A stretch of DNA of 30,937 bases. Origin: Betaproteobacteria bacterium. GTDB taxonomy: Bacteria; Pseudomonadota; Gammaproteobacteria; Burkholderiales; SG8-41. Shown in pieces: positions 1 through 9,854 of this stretch. Under the pieces are notes generated by a model. That model made no database searches. It saw only the letters and a list, made by a program, of their open reading frames with translations, and was not told the DNA's origin. The stretch covers positions 1-30,937 of the forward strand of contig JANXSE010000396.1 of NCBI GenBank assembly GCA_025356695.1, given 5' to 3'. Made by a program: the position numbers and the translations under genes. The stretch's first letter is position 1; every line of letters starts with the position of its first letter.

Positions 1-675
1 CGCGCGGTGCTGGTGCAGGCAAGCTGTCACGGTCTCGACAATGCGGCGCTGGTCGATGCGCTGATCTGGTCGAAAAATGCCTGGCGCGGCGTCTGCATGA
101 TCAACGACAAGGTCAGCGATGCCGAACTCGAAACGCTGCACGCTGCCGGCGTGCGCGGCGCGCGTTTCAATTTCGTTGCGCATCTCGGCGGCGCGCCCGA
201 CCTCAACGTCATCAAGTCGGTGGTCAAGCGCATCGCGCCGCTCAACTGGCACCTGCAGGTGCATCTCGACGCGCAGGACATCACAACCTATCGCGATTTC
301 CTGCTCGGCCTCGAAATGCCTTTCATCATCGACCATATGGGCCGAGTCGTCGCGAAGAACGGCCTCGAACAGCAACCGTTCAAGCTGATGCTCGATCTGA
401 TGAAGGAAGACCGCGTGTGGACCAAGGTCAGCGGCTTCGAGCGCGTGTCGTCGACCGGCAAGCCCTTCCACGACGCAATGCCGTACGCGCGCGCACTGGT
501 CGAAGCTGCGCCCGACCGCGTGCTGTGGGGTACCGATTACCCGCATCCGAACGTCAAGGAAATGCCCAACGACGGCGAGCAGGTGGACCTCTTCGCGGAG
601 ACCATCACCGATGAGGCGCTGCGCCGGCGCATTCTGGTAGATAACCCGTCTCGCCTGTACTGGCCGGAGGCCTGA
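1..675 (+). CDS. Amidohydrolase (2-pyrone-4,6-dicarboxylate hydrolase-like), 5'-truncated
   Basis: The reading frame is open from the first base, so the gene starts before the window and about 224 C-terminal residues are seen. It resembles the TIM-barrel amidohydrolases of the LigI/PDC lactonase group (usual length about 280-300). Visible motifs are QVHLDAQD, an IDHMGRV strand with the barrel histidine, KVSGFERVS, and the C-terminal VLWGTDYPHPN signature whose Asp is the conserved catalytic acid. Such enzymes hydrolyse lactones or cyclic carboxylates in aromatic or dicarboxylate breakdown. In betaproteobacteria they often sit near Bug/TctC genes, which appear again from 15402 onward. The exact substrate cannot be read from the sequence. 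An internal GTG at 7 is not a convincing start because the fold would lack its first strands. Confidence 0.85.
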   Translation, partial: RAVLVQASCHGLDNAALVDALIWSKNAWRGVCMINDKVSDAELETLHAAGVRGARFNFVAHLGGAPDLNVIKSVVKRIAPLNWHLQVHLDAQDITTYRDFLLGLEMPFIIDHMGRVVAKNGLEQQPFKLMLDLMKEDRVWTKVSGFERVSSTGKPFHDAMPYARALVEAAPDRVLWGTDYPHPNVKEMPNDGEQVDLFAETITDEALRRRILVDNPSRLYWPEA

Positions 676-704
676 TCCGGCCTTCCGGCAGGGACTGGCC
701 CTAC

Positions 705-730
705 TGGAACTTGATTTGGCGCAAGTTCCA
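705..730. repeat. Inverted repeat / hairpin upstream of the metal operon
   Basis: A 9-bp perfect stem (TGGAACTTG paired with CAAGTTCCA) encloses an 8-base loop, 30 bases after the amidohydrolase stop. There is no T-tract, so it is either a weak terminator or a palindromic operator for the downstream copper genes. The role is inferred. Confidence 0.5.
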
Positions 731-773
731 CGCGATTTACCGATTGCGCAATGCCGGCACCGCGAGGATAATT

Positions 774-1181
774 TTGACGCAGATCATGTTAACACGCGCC
801 ATCCAACGTTTCGCCGGCTGTATCGGCATCGCCGCCCTGCTGTTTGCCCAGCTGGCGGTTGCGGCCTACGCCTGTCCGACCGTGATGAGCAGCGGTGAAA
901 TCGCCAACGTGCTTACAGCCGAAGACATGCACCTCTCCATGCCGGGCTGCGAAGAGTCCGACAGCGGCAACCCGAATCTCTGCCTCGAATATTCACAGGC
1001 CGGCAGCCAGGCCGTGCAATCTGCACCGCAGGCGCCCCTGCCCGCCGTCGTCATGACGCCGGTTGCAGTGGTTGATTTACCGCAGCCTCAGAACCACACC
1101 GGCATCATCGCGCTGTCGCTGCTGCCGGAACGGGAAACCTCCCCCCCGCCTTTATTGCGCTTCGGCTTCCTGCGCATCTGA
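774..1181 (+). CDS. Small secreted protein of a heavy-metal efflux operon
   Basis: This is a roughly 135-residue protein that I cannot assign to a named family. The N terminus (LTRAIQRFAGCIGIAALLFAQLAVAAYA) is a signal peptide or single membrane anchor. The mature part has three to four cysteines (ACPTV, PGCEES, NLCLEY), and the tail is SPPPLLRFGFLRI. I prefer the TTG at 774, because GAGGA at 764-768 sits 5 bases before it; the ATG at 786 is the alternative. The gene lies 72 bases upstream of the TolC-type gene of the Cus system, in the position where small periplasmic metal-binding or accessory proteins are commonly found. The protein at 9855-10316 shares its layout and C-terminal motif. A copper-related role is inferred from context only. 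Confidence 0.65.
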   Translation: MTQIMLTRAIQRFAGCIGIAALLFAQLAVAAYACPTVMSSGEIANVLTAEDMHLSMPGCEESDSGNPNLCLEYSQAGSQAVQSAPQAPLPAVVMTPVAVVDLPQPQNHTGIIALSLLPERETSPPPLLRFGFLRI

Positions 1182-1253
1182 TCCCCCCGCACGTCCGGTC
1201 ACACGCGCCGCGTATGTTCGCGCGCGCGGTTTGGATTTGTTCGGGAGATCGTC

Positions 1254-2588
1254 ATGTTGAAATTCGCTTGCGTGCACACACTGCACGCGTTGAAAACAAT
1301 TTCTGCGGTGGCGCTGTTTGCGTCAGTCGTGGCGGCGCCGGTCTTGCAGGCGCAGCCAACGGCACCGGCGACATTAAGCCTTGCCGAAGCGCAACGGCTC
1401 GCCGTCGCCCGCTCGCAGCAGCTGGTGGCACAGAATTGGATGATCGCTTCGGCGCGCGAAATGGCGGTGGCCGCCGGCCAGTTGCCCGATCCCGTGCTGA
1501 AACTCGGCGTCGACAACGTGCCCGTCAACGGCGCCGACCGCTTCAGCATCGGCACCGATTTCATGACCATGCGCCGCGTCGGTGTCATGCAGGAAATCAC
1601 GCGCGGCGAAAAACGCCGCCTGAAAACCGAACGCTACGAGCGCGAAGCCAGCCGCGCCGTCACCGAGAAGGCGGCGGCAACCGCCGAAGTGGAGAAAGCC
1701 ACCGCGCTGGCCTGGCTCGACCGCTACTACCTCGAACGCATGCGCGCCGTGATCGCCGCACAGGCCGACGAAACGAAACTCGAAATCGAAGCCGCCGACG
1801 GTGCCTATCGCGCCGGGCGCGGCAGCCAGGCCGATGTGTTCGCCGCGCGCGCCTCACGTGCCGCGCTCGATGACCGCCTATCGGAACTCGAGCGCCGCAT
1901 CCGCAACGCGCGCGCCATGCTCGCGCGCTGGGTCGGCCCCGCCGCGGACGCCGCGCTAGCCGGCGAGCCCGCCTTCAAATCCGTGCCCTTCAGCAGCCAC
2001 GCGCTCGACGAAGATCTGAAACGTCATCCGGAAATTGCCATGTTGCAGCGGCAGGTTGAAGTCGCCGAAACCGAGACGCTGATCGCCAAAGCCAACAAAC
2101 AGACCGACTGGAGCGTCGAGGTCGCCTATCAGGAACGCGGCCCGGCCTATTCGAACATGGTGTCGATCGGCGTCACCATTCCGCTGCAATGGGACCAGAA
2201 GAACCGCCAGGACCGCGAAGTTACCGCCAAACTCGCGTTGACCGAACGCGCCCGCGCACAACAGGACGATGCGCTGCGCAATCACGTCGCCGAGGTGCGC
2301 AGCATGCTCAACGAATGGGAAAACGGGCTCGAGCGCATCGCGCGCTACGAGCGCGAAATCGTGCCGTTGGCGCAGGACCGTGCGCAGGCGGCACTCAGCG
2401 CCTATCGCGGCGGCAAGGGCGATTTGAATGCGGTACTGGCCGCGCGCAAAAACGAAATTGAAGTGCGCACGCAGGCACTGCAACTCAACGCAGACACCGC
2501 GCGCGCCTGGGCGCAGCTCAACTTTCTCGTTCCCGCAGAAGATCACGCCGCGCATGGTGAGCCGGCAGTGACCAAGGAGGCCCCATGA
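1254..2588 (+). CDS. cusC: TolC-family outer membrane channel of Cu/Ag RND efflux (CusC-like)
   Basis: This 444-residue protein is the outer-membrane duct of a tripartite heavy-metal exporter. A signal peptide (residues 1 to about 34, ending VLQAQP) is followed by two outer-membrane-efflux (OEP) repeats. The first begins TLSLAEAQRLAVARSQQL, and the second runs through the ETLIAKANKQTDWSVEVAYQ and GVTIPLQW regions, with long coiled-coil helices between. No lipobox cysteine is seen, unlike E. coli CusC. The ATG at 1254 has GGGAGA just upstream. Its stop overlaps the adaptor start (ATGA at 2585-2588), so the two are translationally coupled. CzcC-type channels are the nearest alternative, but the partner genes indicate monovalent copper/silver specificity. 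Confidence 0.88.
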   Translation: MLKFACVHTLHALKTISAVALFASVVAAPVLQAQPTAPATLSLAEAQRLAVARSQQLVAQNWMIASAREMAVAAGQLPDPVLKLGVDNVPVNGADRFSIGTDFMTMRRVGVMQEITRGEKRRLKTERYEREASRAVTEKAAATAEVEKATALAWLDRYYLERMRAVIAAQADETKLEIEAADGAYRAGRGSQADVFAARASRAALDDRLSELERRIRNARAMLARWVGPAADAALAGEPAFKSVPFSSHALDEDLKRHPEIAMLQRQVEVAETETLIAKANKQTDWSVEVAYQERGPAYSNMVSIGVTIPLQWDQKNRQDREVTAKLALTERARAQQDDALRNHVAEVRSMLNEWENGLERIARYEREIVPLAQDRAQAALSAYRGGKGDLNAVLAARKNEIEVRTQALQLNADTARAWAQLNFLVPAEDHAAHGEPAVTKEAP

Positions 2589-4117
2589 AATCACGCGCGC
2601 TTGTCATCACAGTCGTTGCGGCCGGCGTGCTGGCTGCGACCGGTTTTGGCGCTTATCGCCTCGGCATCGATCGCGGCATGCAGACCGCCGGCAACACCAC
2701 CGCAATCACCGCCAAAGACACTCAAGCGGTTGATCCGGCAACAGGCAGAAAGGTCCTGTATTGGCACGACCCGATGGTGCCGGCACAGAAATTCGACCAA
2801 CCCGGCAAGTCGCCGTTCATGGACATGCCACTGGTGCCCGTTTATGCCGACGACAACAGCGACAGCGGCCAGGTGGCAATCAGCCCGCGCATGCAGCAGA
2901 ACCTCGGTGTGCGCACCGCCGAAGTGACAAGCGGCGCACTGGCACAGACGCTGGAGGCCGCCGGTACCGTGGCGTACAACGAACGCGACACCGCGGTGGT
3001 GACCGCGCGCGTCAACGGCTTCATCGAGAAGCTCTACGTGCGTGCCGCGCTCGATCCGGTGCGCAAGGGCCAGCCACTGGCCGAAGTTTATGCGCCCGAC
3101 TGGGTCGCCGCGCAGGAAGAATATCTGTCAGTGAAACGCATGCAGGGCGCGGGCACCGAGGCACTGCTGGCGGCGGCGCGCCAGCGCATGCTGCTGGCCG
3201 GCATGAATGAAGAGCAGGTGAAACTCGTCGAGGCCAGCGGCGCGGTGCGGGCGCGCTTTACCTTGTTGGCGCCGATCGGCGGCGTGATCGGCGAACTCGG
3301 CGCACGCGAAGGCATGACGGTGATGGCCGGCGCGCTGCTCTTTCGCATCAGCGGTCTTGGCACCGTGTGGATTTATGCCGAAGTACCGGAAAGCGCCGCC
3401 GCGCAGGTCAATCCCGGCACCGCCGTCGAAGCACACACGCCGTCGCGACCCGGTCAGGTGTTCAAAGGGCGCGTCGCCGCCATCCTGCCGGAAATCAACC
3501 AGACCACGCGCACGCTGAAAACGCGCATAGAAATCGGCAACAGCGGCGGCGCACTGACACCGGGCATGTTCGCCAGCGTCAACTTCACGCCTTCAAACAA
3601 AGCCGATGTGCTGCTGGTGCCAACCGAAGCAGTGATACAGACCGGTCAGCGCAAAGTGGTGATCGCGCAGGGCGATGGCGGAAAATTCCAGCCGGTCGAT
3701 GTCGAGACCGGTGCCGAAGCCGGCGGGCAAACCGAAATCCGCAAGGGCCTCGCTGCCGGTCAAAAAGTCGTCGTCTCGGGCCAGTTCCTGATCGATTCCG
3801 AATCGAATCTCAAAGCGACGACGACGCGCATGGCAGATCCGCCGGCAACAAAGAATACCGCTACGGTGAAAACACATCGCGGAGAAGCCCGCGTCGAAGC
3901 CATCGCCAGGGACGCCGTCACACTGTCGCACGGGCCAATTCCCGCACTGGAATGGCCGCCGATGACCATGGAATTCAAAGCACCGGCCGCCGGCGTGCCG
4001 AAGAACGTGCATAAAGGCGACCGCGTCTCGTTCGAGTTCACATTGGGCGATGACGGGATGGCCACGTTAACCAACATCACGCCGCTGACGGCGGGCGCAA
4101 ATGGCAGCGGCAAATGA
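2585..4117 (+). CDS. cusB: RND periplasmic adaptor with heavy-metal-binding and C-terminal CusF domains (CusB-CusF fusion)
   Basis: This is a 510-residue membrane fusion protein linking the inner-membrane pump to the outer channel. Residues 1-25 form an N-terminal anchor. Residues 59-87 form a Met/Asp-rich heavy-metal-binding segment ([10 protein letters not shown]..., MDMPLVPVY). Barrel-sandwich, hairpin and beta-barrel domains follow to about residue 415. The last 75 residues are a complete CusF-like OB domain with the Cu(I)/Ag(I) ligands H449, W457, M460 and M462 ([18 protein letters not shown]). E. coli CusB, about 407 residues, lacks this tail, so the chaperone is covalently attached here. 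A strong AAGGAGG lies at 2575-2581. The gene overlaps its neighbours on both sides by ATGA. Specificity for Cu/Ag follows from the conserved HWMM set. Confidence 0.92.
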   Translation: MKSRALVITVVAAGVLAATGFGAYRLGIDRGMQTAGNTTAITAKDTQAVDPATGRKVLYWHDPMVPAQKFDQPGKSPFMDMPLVPVYADDNSDSGQVAISPRMQQNLGVRTAEVTSGALAQTLEAAGTVAYNERDTAVVTARVNGFIEKLYVRAALDPVRKGQPLAEVYAPDWVAAQEEYLSVKRMQGAGTEALLAAARQRMLLAGMNEEQVKLVEASGAVRARFTLLAPIGGVIGELGAREGMTVMAGALLFRISGLGTVWIYAEVPESAAAQVNPGTAVEAHTPSRPGQVFKGRVAAILPEINQTTRTLKTRIEIGNSGGALTPGMFASVNFTPSNKADVLLVPTEAVIQTGQRKVVIAQGDGGKFQPVDVETGAEAGGQTEIRKGLAAGQKVVVSGQFLIDSESNLKATTTRMADPPATKNTATVKTHRGEARVEAIARDAVTLSHGPIPALEWPPMTMEFKAPAAGVPKNVHKGDRVSFEFTLGDDGMATLTNITPLTAGANGSGK

Positions 4118-7100
4118 TCGCCAAACTCATCCGCTGGTCGATTTTCAACCGCCTGCTGGTGCTGATGGCGACGGCGCTGTTGTCGGCGTGGGGCATTTAT
4201 TCGCTGCAACACACGCCGCTCGATGCGATCCCCGACCTCTCCGACACCCAGGTCATCATCCGCACCAGCTATCCCGGGCAGGCGCCGCAGATCGTCGAGA
4301 ATCAGGTCACCTATCCGCTGACGACGACTATGCTGTCGGTGCCGGGTGCGAAAACGGTGCGCGGCTATTCCTTCTTCGGCGATTCCTTCGTCTACATTCT
4401 GTTCGACGACGGCACCGATCCCTACTGGGCGCGTTCGCGCGTGCTCGAATATCTGAACCAGGTGCAATCGCGGCTGCCGGCACAGGCCAAAACCGCGCTG
4501 GGGCCGGATGCCACCGGGGTCGGCTGGATTTATGAATACGCGCTGGTCGATCGCAGCGGCAAAATGGATCTGTCGCAACTGCGCGCGCTGCAGGACTGGT
4601 TTCTCAAATACGAACTCAAGGCCGTCGCCAACGTCTCGGAAGTCGCCTCGGTCGGCGGCATGGTGCGCCAGTACCAGATCGTGCTCGATCCGGCGAAGCT
4701 GCGCGCCTACAATATTCCGCACAGCAAGATCGTCGAAGCGGTGCAGAAAGCCAATCAGGAAAGCGGCGGCTCGGTGCTCGAAATGGGCGAGGCCGAGTAC
4801 ATGGTGCGCGCCTCGGGTTATCTGCAATCGCTCGACGACTTCCGCAAGGTGCCGCTGCTGACAACGCCAGCGGGCGTATCGGTACGCCTCGGCGATGTTG
4901 CGCGCGTGCAGATCGGCCCTGAAATGCGCCGCGGCGTGGCCGAACTCGACGGCGAAGGCGAAGTCGCCGGCGGCATCATCGTCATGCGCTCGGGAAAAAA
5001 CGCGCTGGCCACCATCGCTGCGGTGAAGGAAAAACTCGAAGCATTGAAACCGGGGCTGCCGCCAGGCGTAGAAATCGTGCCGGTCTACGACCGCTCGAAT
5101 CTGATCAAGCGCGCGGTCGACAATCTTGGCGAAAAACTGCTCGAGGAATTCCTGATCGTCACCGTCGTCTGCGCGCTGTTCCTGTTTCATCTGCGCTCGG
5201 CGCTGGTCGCCATCGTCACACTGCCGATCGGCATCCTCATCGCCTTCATCGTCATGCATTATCAGGGCGTGAATGCGAACATCATGTCGCTGGGCGGCAT
5301 CGCCATCGCCATCGGTGCGATGGTCGACGCCGCAGTGGTGATGATTGAGAACGCGCACAAGCACATCGAGCGCTGGCACCGCGAACATGCCGGCGCCGCA
5401 TTGCAGGGTGACGAACAATGGCGTGTCATCGCCGAATCTGCCGCCGAAGTCGGGCCTGCCCTCTTCTTTTCGCTGCTGGTAATCACATTGTCCTTTATCC
5501 CGGTGTTCACGCTGGAAGCGCAGGAAGGCCGCATGTTCTCGCCGCTCGCCTTCACCAAAACCTATGCGATGGCGGCGGCAGCCGGTCTGGCGGTGACGCT
5601 GATTCCGGTGCTGATGGGTTATCTGATCCGCGGCAACATTCCGCCAGAACAGAAAAATCCGCTGAACCGCTGGCTGATCGCGCTCTATCACCCGCTGCTT
5701 GATGTCGTGCTGCGTTTTCCGAAAGCAACGCTGGTCGTCGCCGCGCTGCTGGCGGCGGTGACGGTGTTTCCGGCCTCACGGCTCGGCGGAGAATTCATGC
5801 CGCCGCTCGACGAAGGCGATCTGCTCTACATGCCCTCGGCACTGCCCGGCGTTTCCATCGGCAAGGCCACTGAATTGCTGCAACTCACCGACCGCCTGAT
5901 CAAGAGCGTCCCGGAAGTCGCGCGCGTCTTCGGCAAGGCGGGACGCGCAGAGTCCGCCACCGACCCTGCGCCGCTGGAAATGCTCGAAACCACCATCCAG
6001 TTCAAACCGCGCAGCGAATGGCGCGCCGGCATGACACCGGACAAACTGGTCGAGGAACTCGACCGCACGGTCAAGGTACCGGGACTCGCCAACATCTGGG
6101 TGCCGCCGATCCGCAACCGCATCGACATGCTGGCCACCGGCATCAAGAGCCCGGTCGGCGTCAAGGTTGCCGGTACCAGCCTCGCTGAAATCGACCGCAT
6201 CGCCGCCGAGATTGAACGCGTGGTGAAAGCGGTACCGGGCGTGACCTCGGCACTCGCCGAGCGGCTCGCCGGCGGGCGCTACATCGATGTCAAAATCGAC
6301 CGCGACACGGCAGCGCGTTACGGCATGAACATCGCCGACGTGCAATCCATCGTGTCGGCGGCGGTCGGCGGCGATAACATCGGCGAAACCATCGAGGGTT
6401 TGCAGCGTTTTCCGATCAACCTGCGCTATCCGCGTGAAAGCCGCGACTCGCTCGAAAAAATCCGCGATCTGCCGGTGCTGACCGAACGCGGCGCGCAGAT
6501 TCGCCTGTCGGATGTCGCGACCATCACGGTAACCGACGGCCCGCCGATGCTGCGCTCGGAAAACGCGCGCCTCTCAGGCTGGGTCTATGTCGATATCCGC
6601 GGCCGCGATCTGAAAACCGCGGTGCACGACATGCAAAAAGCCGTCGCCGATCAGATCAAACTGCCGGCCGGCTACACCGTGTCATGGGCGGGGCAATTCG
6701 AATATCTCGAACGCGCTACCGCCAAGCTGAAGATCGTCGTGCCCGCCACACTGGCGATCATTTTCGTGCTGCTCTACCTGACCTTCCGCCGCATCGACGA
6801 GGCGATTCTGATTATGGCGGCGCTGCCGTTTGCACTGATCGGCGGCTTCTGGCTGCTGTTCGTGCTCGACCATCATCTGTCTGTAGCCAGCGCGGTCGGC
6901 TTCATTGCACTGGCCGGCGTATCGGCCGAATTCGGCGTTATCATGCTGCTCTATTTGAGACACGCTTGGGACGAACGGCTGGCCGCCGGCAAAACGCCGA
7001 CTACTGCACTGCTCGAAGACGCCATCCGCGAAGGCGCGGTGCTGCGCGTGCGGCCGAAAGCGATGACCGTCGCCGTCATCATCGCCGGCCTGCTGCCCAT

Positions 7101-7257
7101 CATGTTCGGCAGCGGCACCGGCTCTGAAATCATGCAGCGCATCGCCGCGCCGATGGTCGGCGGCATGATCACCGCGCCGCTGCTGTCGATGTTCGTGATT
7201 CCCGCCGCTTATCTGCTGATGCGCCGGCCGCGCGTCACCACGGATCGAAAACAATGA
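4114..7257 (+). CDS. cusA: Cu(I)/Ag(I) RND efflux pump, inner membrane (CusA)
   Basis: The protein has 1047 residues, the length of E. coli CusA. It is a proton-driven trimeric transporter (HME-RND) that moves monovalent copper or silver from periplasm and cytoplasm into the CusC duct. The three methionines of the CusA substrate site fall at the same numbers: M573 ([10 protein letters not shown]), M623 (PLEMLETT) and M672 ([12 protein letters not shown]). The proton-relay acidic residues D405 ([16 protein letters not shown]) and E939 (VSAEFGVIM) are present, with a lysine at 982 (RPKAMTV). These residues separate it from Zn/Co/Cd CzcA pumps. The start overlaps the adaptor stop by ATGA. No truncation is seen. 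Confidence 0.95.
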   Translation: MIAKLIRWSIFNRLLVLMATALLSAWGIYSLQHTPLDAIPDLSDTQVIIRTSYPGQAPQIVENQVTYPLTTTMLSVPGAKTVRGYSFFGDSFVYILFDDGTDPYWARSRVLEYLNQVQSRLPAQAKTALGPDATGVGWIYEYALVDRSGKMDLSQLRALQDWFLKYELKAVANVSEVASVGGMVRQYQIVLDPAKLRAYNIPHSKIVEAVQKANQESGGSVLEMGEAEYMVRASGYLQSLDDFRKVPLLTTPAGVSVRLGDVARVQIGPEMRRGVAELDGEGEVAGGIIVMRSGKNALATIAAVKEKLEALKPGLPPGVEIVPVYDRSNLIKRAVDNLGEKLLEEFLIVTVVCALFLFHLRSALVAIVTLPIGILIAFIVMHYQGVNANIMSLGGIAIAIGAMVDAAVVMIENAHKHIERWHREHAGAALQGDEQWRVIAESAAEVGPALFFSLLVITLSFIPVFTLEAQEGRMFSPLAFTKTYAMAAAAGLAVTLIPVLMGYLIRGNIPPEQKNPLNRWLIALYHPLLDVVLRFPKATLVVAALLAAVTVFPASRLGGEFMPPLDEGDLLYMPSALPGVSIGKATELLQLTDRLIKSVPEVARVFGKAGRAESATDPAPLEMLETTIQFKPRSEWRAGMTPDKLVEELDRTVKVPGLANIWVPPIRNRIDMLATGIKSPVGVKVAGTSLAEIDRIAAEIERVVKAVPGVTSALAERLAGGRYIDVKIDRDTAARYGMNIADVQSIVSAAVGGDNIGETIEGLQRFPINLRYPRESRDSLEKIRDLPVLTERGAQIRLSDVATITVTDGPPMLRSENARLSGWVYVDIRGRDLKTAVHDMQKAVADQIKLPAGYTVSWAGQFEYLERATAKLKIVVPATLAIIFVLLYLTFRRIDEAILIMAALPFALIGGFWLLFVLDHHLSVASAVGFIALAGVSAEFGVIMLLYLRHAWDERLAAGKTPTTALLEDAIREGAVLRVRPKAMTVAVIIAGLLPIMFGSGTGSEIMQRIAAPMVGGMITAPLLSMFVIPAAYLLMRRPRVTTDRKQ

Positions 7258-7294
7258 TTCCCCTATTACCACTCACTTTGACAGGAAACCACAA

Positions 7295-7651
7295 ATGAAA
7301 ATCGCAACCATCGCATCGATCGCAGTCACCGCCACGCTTGCCTTGCAGTCCGGCGCCGTATTCGCCCAACCGGCCAATACAAAAGACGAGCATGCGCAAC
7401 ACCATATGCCGGCCGACGCCAAGGCCCAGACAAAGTCCTACAAGGCATCCGGCGTGGTGAAGAAGGTCGATGCCGCCAAGGGAAACGTCACGCTGGCGCA
7501 CGGGCCCGTGGCCGAACTGAAATGGCCCGCAATGACGATGGGCTTCACGGTCAAGGACAAGGCGCTGCTGGAAAAACTTGCGGTCGGCAAAAAAATTGAC
7601 TTCGAATTTGTCGAGCAGGGAAAAAGCTATGTCGTAACGGCGATAAAGTAA
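7295..7651 (+). CDS. cusF: Periplasmic Cu(I)/Ag(I) chaperone CusF
   Basis: This 118-residue secreted protein has a signal peptide (residues 1-24, ...SGAVFAQ). A short His/Met linker follows (DEHAQHHMPAD), which is a probable extra metal-loading segment. The CusF OB-fold carries the ligand set H69, W77, M80 and M82 (LAHGPVAELKWPAMTMGF). CusF hands copper or silver to CusB/CusA. The gene is 37 bases after cusA and is probably the last gene of the cus operon; AGGAAACC precedes the ATG. The locus therefore encodes two CusF domains, this free one and the one fused to the adaptor. Confidence 0.93.
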   Translation: MKIATIASIAVTATLALQSGAVFAQPANTKDEHAQHHMPADAKAQTKSYKASGVVKKVDAAKGNVTLAHGPVAELKWPAMTMGFTVKDKALLEKLAVGKKIDFEFVEQGKSYVVTAIK

Positions 7652-7806
7652 CCGCGCAGCATCAATGCAATTATTGAATCAGCTCATTAACGGCGTAGAA
7701 ATTCACGGTCAACCTTCCGTTCGTCTTGAACTTGTCGAAGAATGACCGGAAGGCCTCGGCAATTCGGCCTGCGTGACAGGGTCGGCGGCCATCTGTGGAG
7801 ATATTC

Positions 7807-8448
7807 TTGAAAAATATTCTTATCGGAGCTCTAGGCGTTTTGGTCCTAGGCATAACAACAGCCGGGGGCCTGCTTCAAGCGGGCGCACTCAACGTGGCGG
7901 CAGATGTACCACATGGTCCAATCGTCCATCTTCTGATTGAGTGGGCGCGGGAGCGTTCTATTGCCCATGGAGCTGCCGACATTGTCTTGCCTTCTGATCT
8001 GTCCAATGCAACGCGGATTCGCAGGGGTGCGGGCAACTACGATGCCATGTGCGCCAATTGTCATCTCTCGCCGGGTGCGGAAGATACGGAAATCCGCAAA
8101 GGCCTCTACCCCGCCCCGCCGAATTTATCCAACCCGCTTGAAATAGACAATGTTCCGCGGACAGACGTCCAGCGGTTCTGGATCATCAAGCACGGCCTCA
8201 AGGCGTCCGGAATGCCGGCATGGTCGAAGGGGGGAATGGAAGACGAGGCAATTTGGGACATCACTGCTTTACTCAAGGTTTTACCAAGCATCTCGCCGGA
8301 ACAGTATCGTGAGCAAATCAAGATGAGCGAAGGGCATTCCCATATCGGAATGCAAGGAAGAAACACACCAGGACAATCTCGTGGCGACGCCAAACACAGT
8401 CACAACGCGGAACCGCATTCCCAAAGCCACGCCCTCCATAAACACTGA
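7807..8448 (+). CDS. Membrane-anchored monoheme cytochrome c with His-rich C-terminal tail
   Basis: About 213 residues. An N-terminal hydrophobic helix (residues 1 to about 27) is probably an uncleaved anchor. One CxxCH heme site (C82-A-N-C85-H86, in NYDAMCANCHLSPG) is followed by a distal Met candidate in GLKASGMPAW, typical of class I cytochrome c. The last 45 residues are rich in histidine (GHSHIG..., KHSHN, HSQSHALHKH), which suggests copper or other metal binding. GTG at 7795 is possible, but GGAG at 7797-7800 sits 6 bases before TTG 7807, so I prefer TTG. The gene follows cusF by about 155 bases. It may pass electrons for Cu(I) oxidation or act as a metal sink; both are inferences. Confidence 0.85.
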   Translation: MKNILIGALGVLVLGITTAGGLLQAGALNVAADVPHGPIVHLLIEWARERSIAHGAADIVLPSDLSNATRIRRGAGNYDAMCANCHLSPGAEDTEIRKGLYPAPPNLSNPLEIDNVPRTDVQRFWIIKHGLKASGMPAWSKGGMEDEAIWDITALLKVLPSISPEQYREQIKMSEGHSHIGMQGRNTPGQSRGDAKHSHNAEPHSQSHALHKH

Positions 8449-8824
8449 TTGGTTTTGGCAGAATGCCGGGATCAAGCTGGCACGTTCGACCTGCAGCATT
8501 GACCTAGACTGTCGATTTTCTATAAACCGGATTTTCTGGTTGCATCTCCTTCCTGATGAATGAATCAACCGCCGATATTGCATTGGCTATCAGGATCGCC
8601 TGAATCGGGTCGCGGGAATCGTGCACCGGAAACCTCACGGTAGCTCGGGGAACAGCAACGCCTCCATGATTGCATCTGATATTCCATCGTTTTTGCAGGA
8701 TATTGTGGCAGTAGGCGAAATCAATCGCGGAAGGATCAGCGCCCACGGCAGATGCCAGCAGTCGGCAACCGCATTGATCGCCGTGCTCACAGTTCCATTG
8801 ATGAATACTCAAAATCATCAGGTG
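8449..8824. other. Intergenic region without a supported gene
   Basis: These 376 bases lie between two convergent genes. A minus-strand open frame (8818-8504, 104 codons, Cys-rich) begins 6 bases after the HD-GYP stop. It has no ribosome binding site or recognisable domain. No terminator with a T-tract is evident. Confidence 0.5.
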
Positions 8825-9667
8825 CTATGCGGGAAGCATGTCGTGAACTGCGGGCTTTTCACATTTGAGCTCGACCATACTGCGCAACGTAGTTCTCTCA
8901 GCAACAAACACATCAAGCGCGTTCGGATCGAATTGAGTGCCCCCCAATTGAAGTATATCGGTGCACGCCGCATCGAATGAAAACCCCTTGCGATATGGCC
9001 TGTCCGACGTCATTGCGTCCAGCGTGTCAATTACCGCGAACAGACGCGCCCAAAGGGGAATTGCCTCGCCGACCAGGCCACTTGGATATCCGCTGCCGTC
9101 AAAACGTTCCTCGTGGTTCAACACAACTGTCGCGGCTTCTGTCATGGACGGCGCGCACGACAATATGCGGTGTCCGATCTCTGGATGGGTACGCATAACT
9201 TGCCATTCCATCTCTGTTAGCGATCCATTCTTTAACAAGATTGCATCCGGAATGCCAATTTTTCCGATATCGTGGAGTAGCGCCCCCCAATATACTTGCT
9301 GCAGTTTTTTCGCATCAGCGGTGAAGTGCTTTGCCAGCACAAGGGTATGGCACGCAACGCGTTTCGAGTGCAATCCGGTCTCGTGTTCGCGCGCGTCAAG
9401 CGCGGCTGCCAGCGATTCCGCCAGGGCGAACTGCGCCGCATCACTTGTGGCAGCAACATCGAATTGCATGCGCGCGTTAAGGTAACAACCTTCGCAGCAG
9501 CAACCATAATGCTCGCTCACATAAAGCGCAGCGCCGACCGGCATTCCGCAATACCGGCAGGGGTGTTGTAACGCTTTCTCTGGGTAAATATCCATCACTG
9601 CATCTCTAATAATCTCACCTGTCACCGTTGCTGGATATGTCGACTCGTTTCTATTTTGCGCCGACAC
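8825..9667 (-). CDS. HD-GYP domain c-di-GMP phosphodiesterase with Cys-rich metal-binding-like N terminus
   Basis: Up to 280 residues. The C-terminal two thirds is a complete HD-GYP domain. It shows the HETGLHSKRV helix, the HDIGKIGIPD metal-binding dyad with GYP-region downstream, HPEIGHRIL, NHEERFDGSGYP and DTLDAMTSDRPYRKG. Such enzymes hydrolyse cyclic di-GMP to lower its level. The N-terminal region has a CRYCGMPVG motif and, about 12 residues on, a CCCEGC cluster. This pattern is like the putative metal-binding domain at the start of FixI/CcoI-type copper ATPases (CxxCG...CCxGC). GTG 9667 is the longest start. ATG 9595, with AGAG about 9 bases upstream, would begin just before the Cys motif and may be the true start. 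It lies divergent from the 9855 gene. Copper sensing is inferred. Confidence 0.88.
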   Translation of the reverse strand: MSAQNRNESTYPATVTGEIIRDAVMDIYPEKALQHPCRYCGMPVGAALYVSEHYGCCCEGCYLNARMQFDVAATSDAAQFALAESLAAALDAREHETGLHSKRVACHTLVLAKHFTADAKKLQQVYWGALLHDIGKIGIPDAILLKNGSLTEMEWQVMRTHPEIGHRILSCAPSMTEAATVVLNHEERFDGSGYPSGLVGEAIPLWARLFAVIDTLDAMTSDRPYRKGFSFDAACTDILQLGGTQFDPNALDVFVAERTTLRSMVELKCEKPAVHDMLPA

Positions 9668-9854
9668 TTTCTAGCAGTATTGAGAAACCTCAACCTACTG
9701 CAGATACTCCGCTCAACTCATTCTGCAGGCGGCAGCTCCCTGCTATTCATCCTGCTACCACCGCAGCGCCCCACGTTGGTGCGCCACCGTTCCGCATCGC
9801 GAGTATTTGATCTACGTCAATACTCCGCGTGAACAGCGGTGTAATGTGCCAATT

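Noticed and set aside
3760..5691. Long minus-strand open frame (643 codons) opposite cusB/cusA
   Set aside because: Its product is His/Arg/Asp-rich low complexity with no domain, the usual antisense shadow of GC-rich coding DNA; the plus strand encodes clear CusB and CusA.
7713..7753. CCTTCCG...CGGAAGG inverted repeat between cusF and the cytochrome, considered as a CueR-like operator
   Set aside because: The arms are 27 bases apart, much wider than a CueR site, and no matching -35/-10 lies around them.
7671..7853. Minus-strand 60-codon frame considered as a remnant of an inserted gene
   Set aside because: No family could be recognised and no start signal is present; not enough to call a pseudogene.
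8504..8818. Cys-containing 104-codon frame just after the HD-GYP gene on the same strand
   Set aside because: No ribosome binding site, no recognisable domain and ordinary intergenic composition; left as unsupported.
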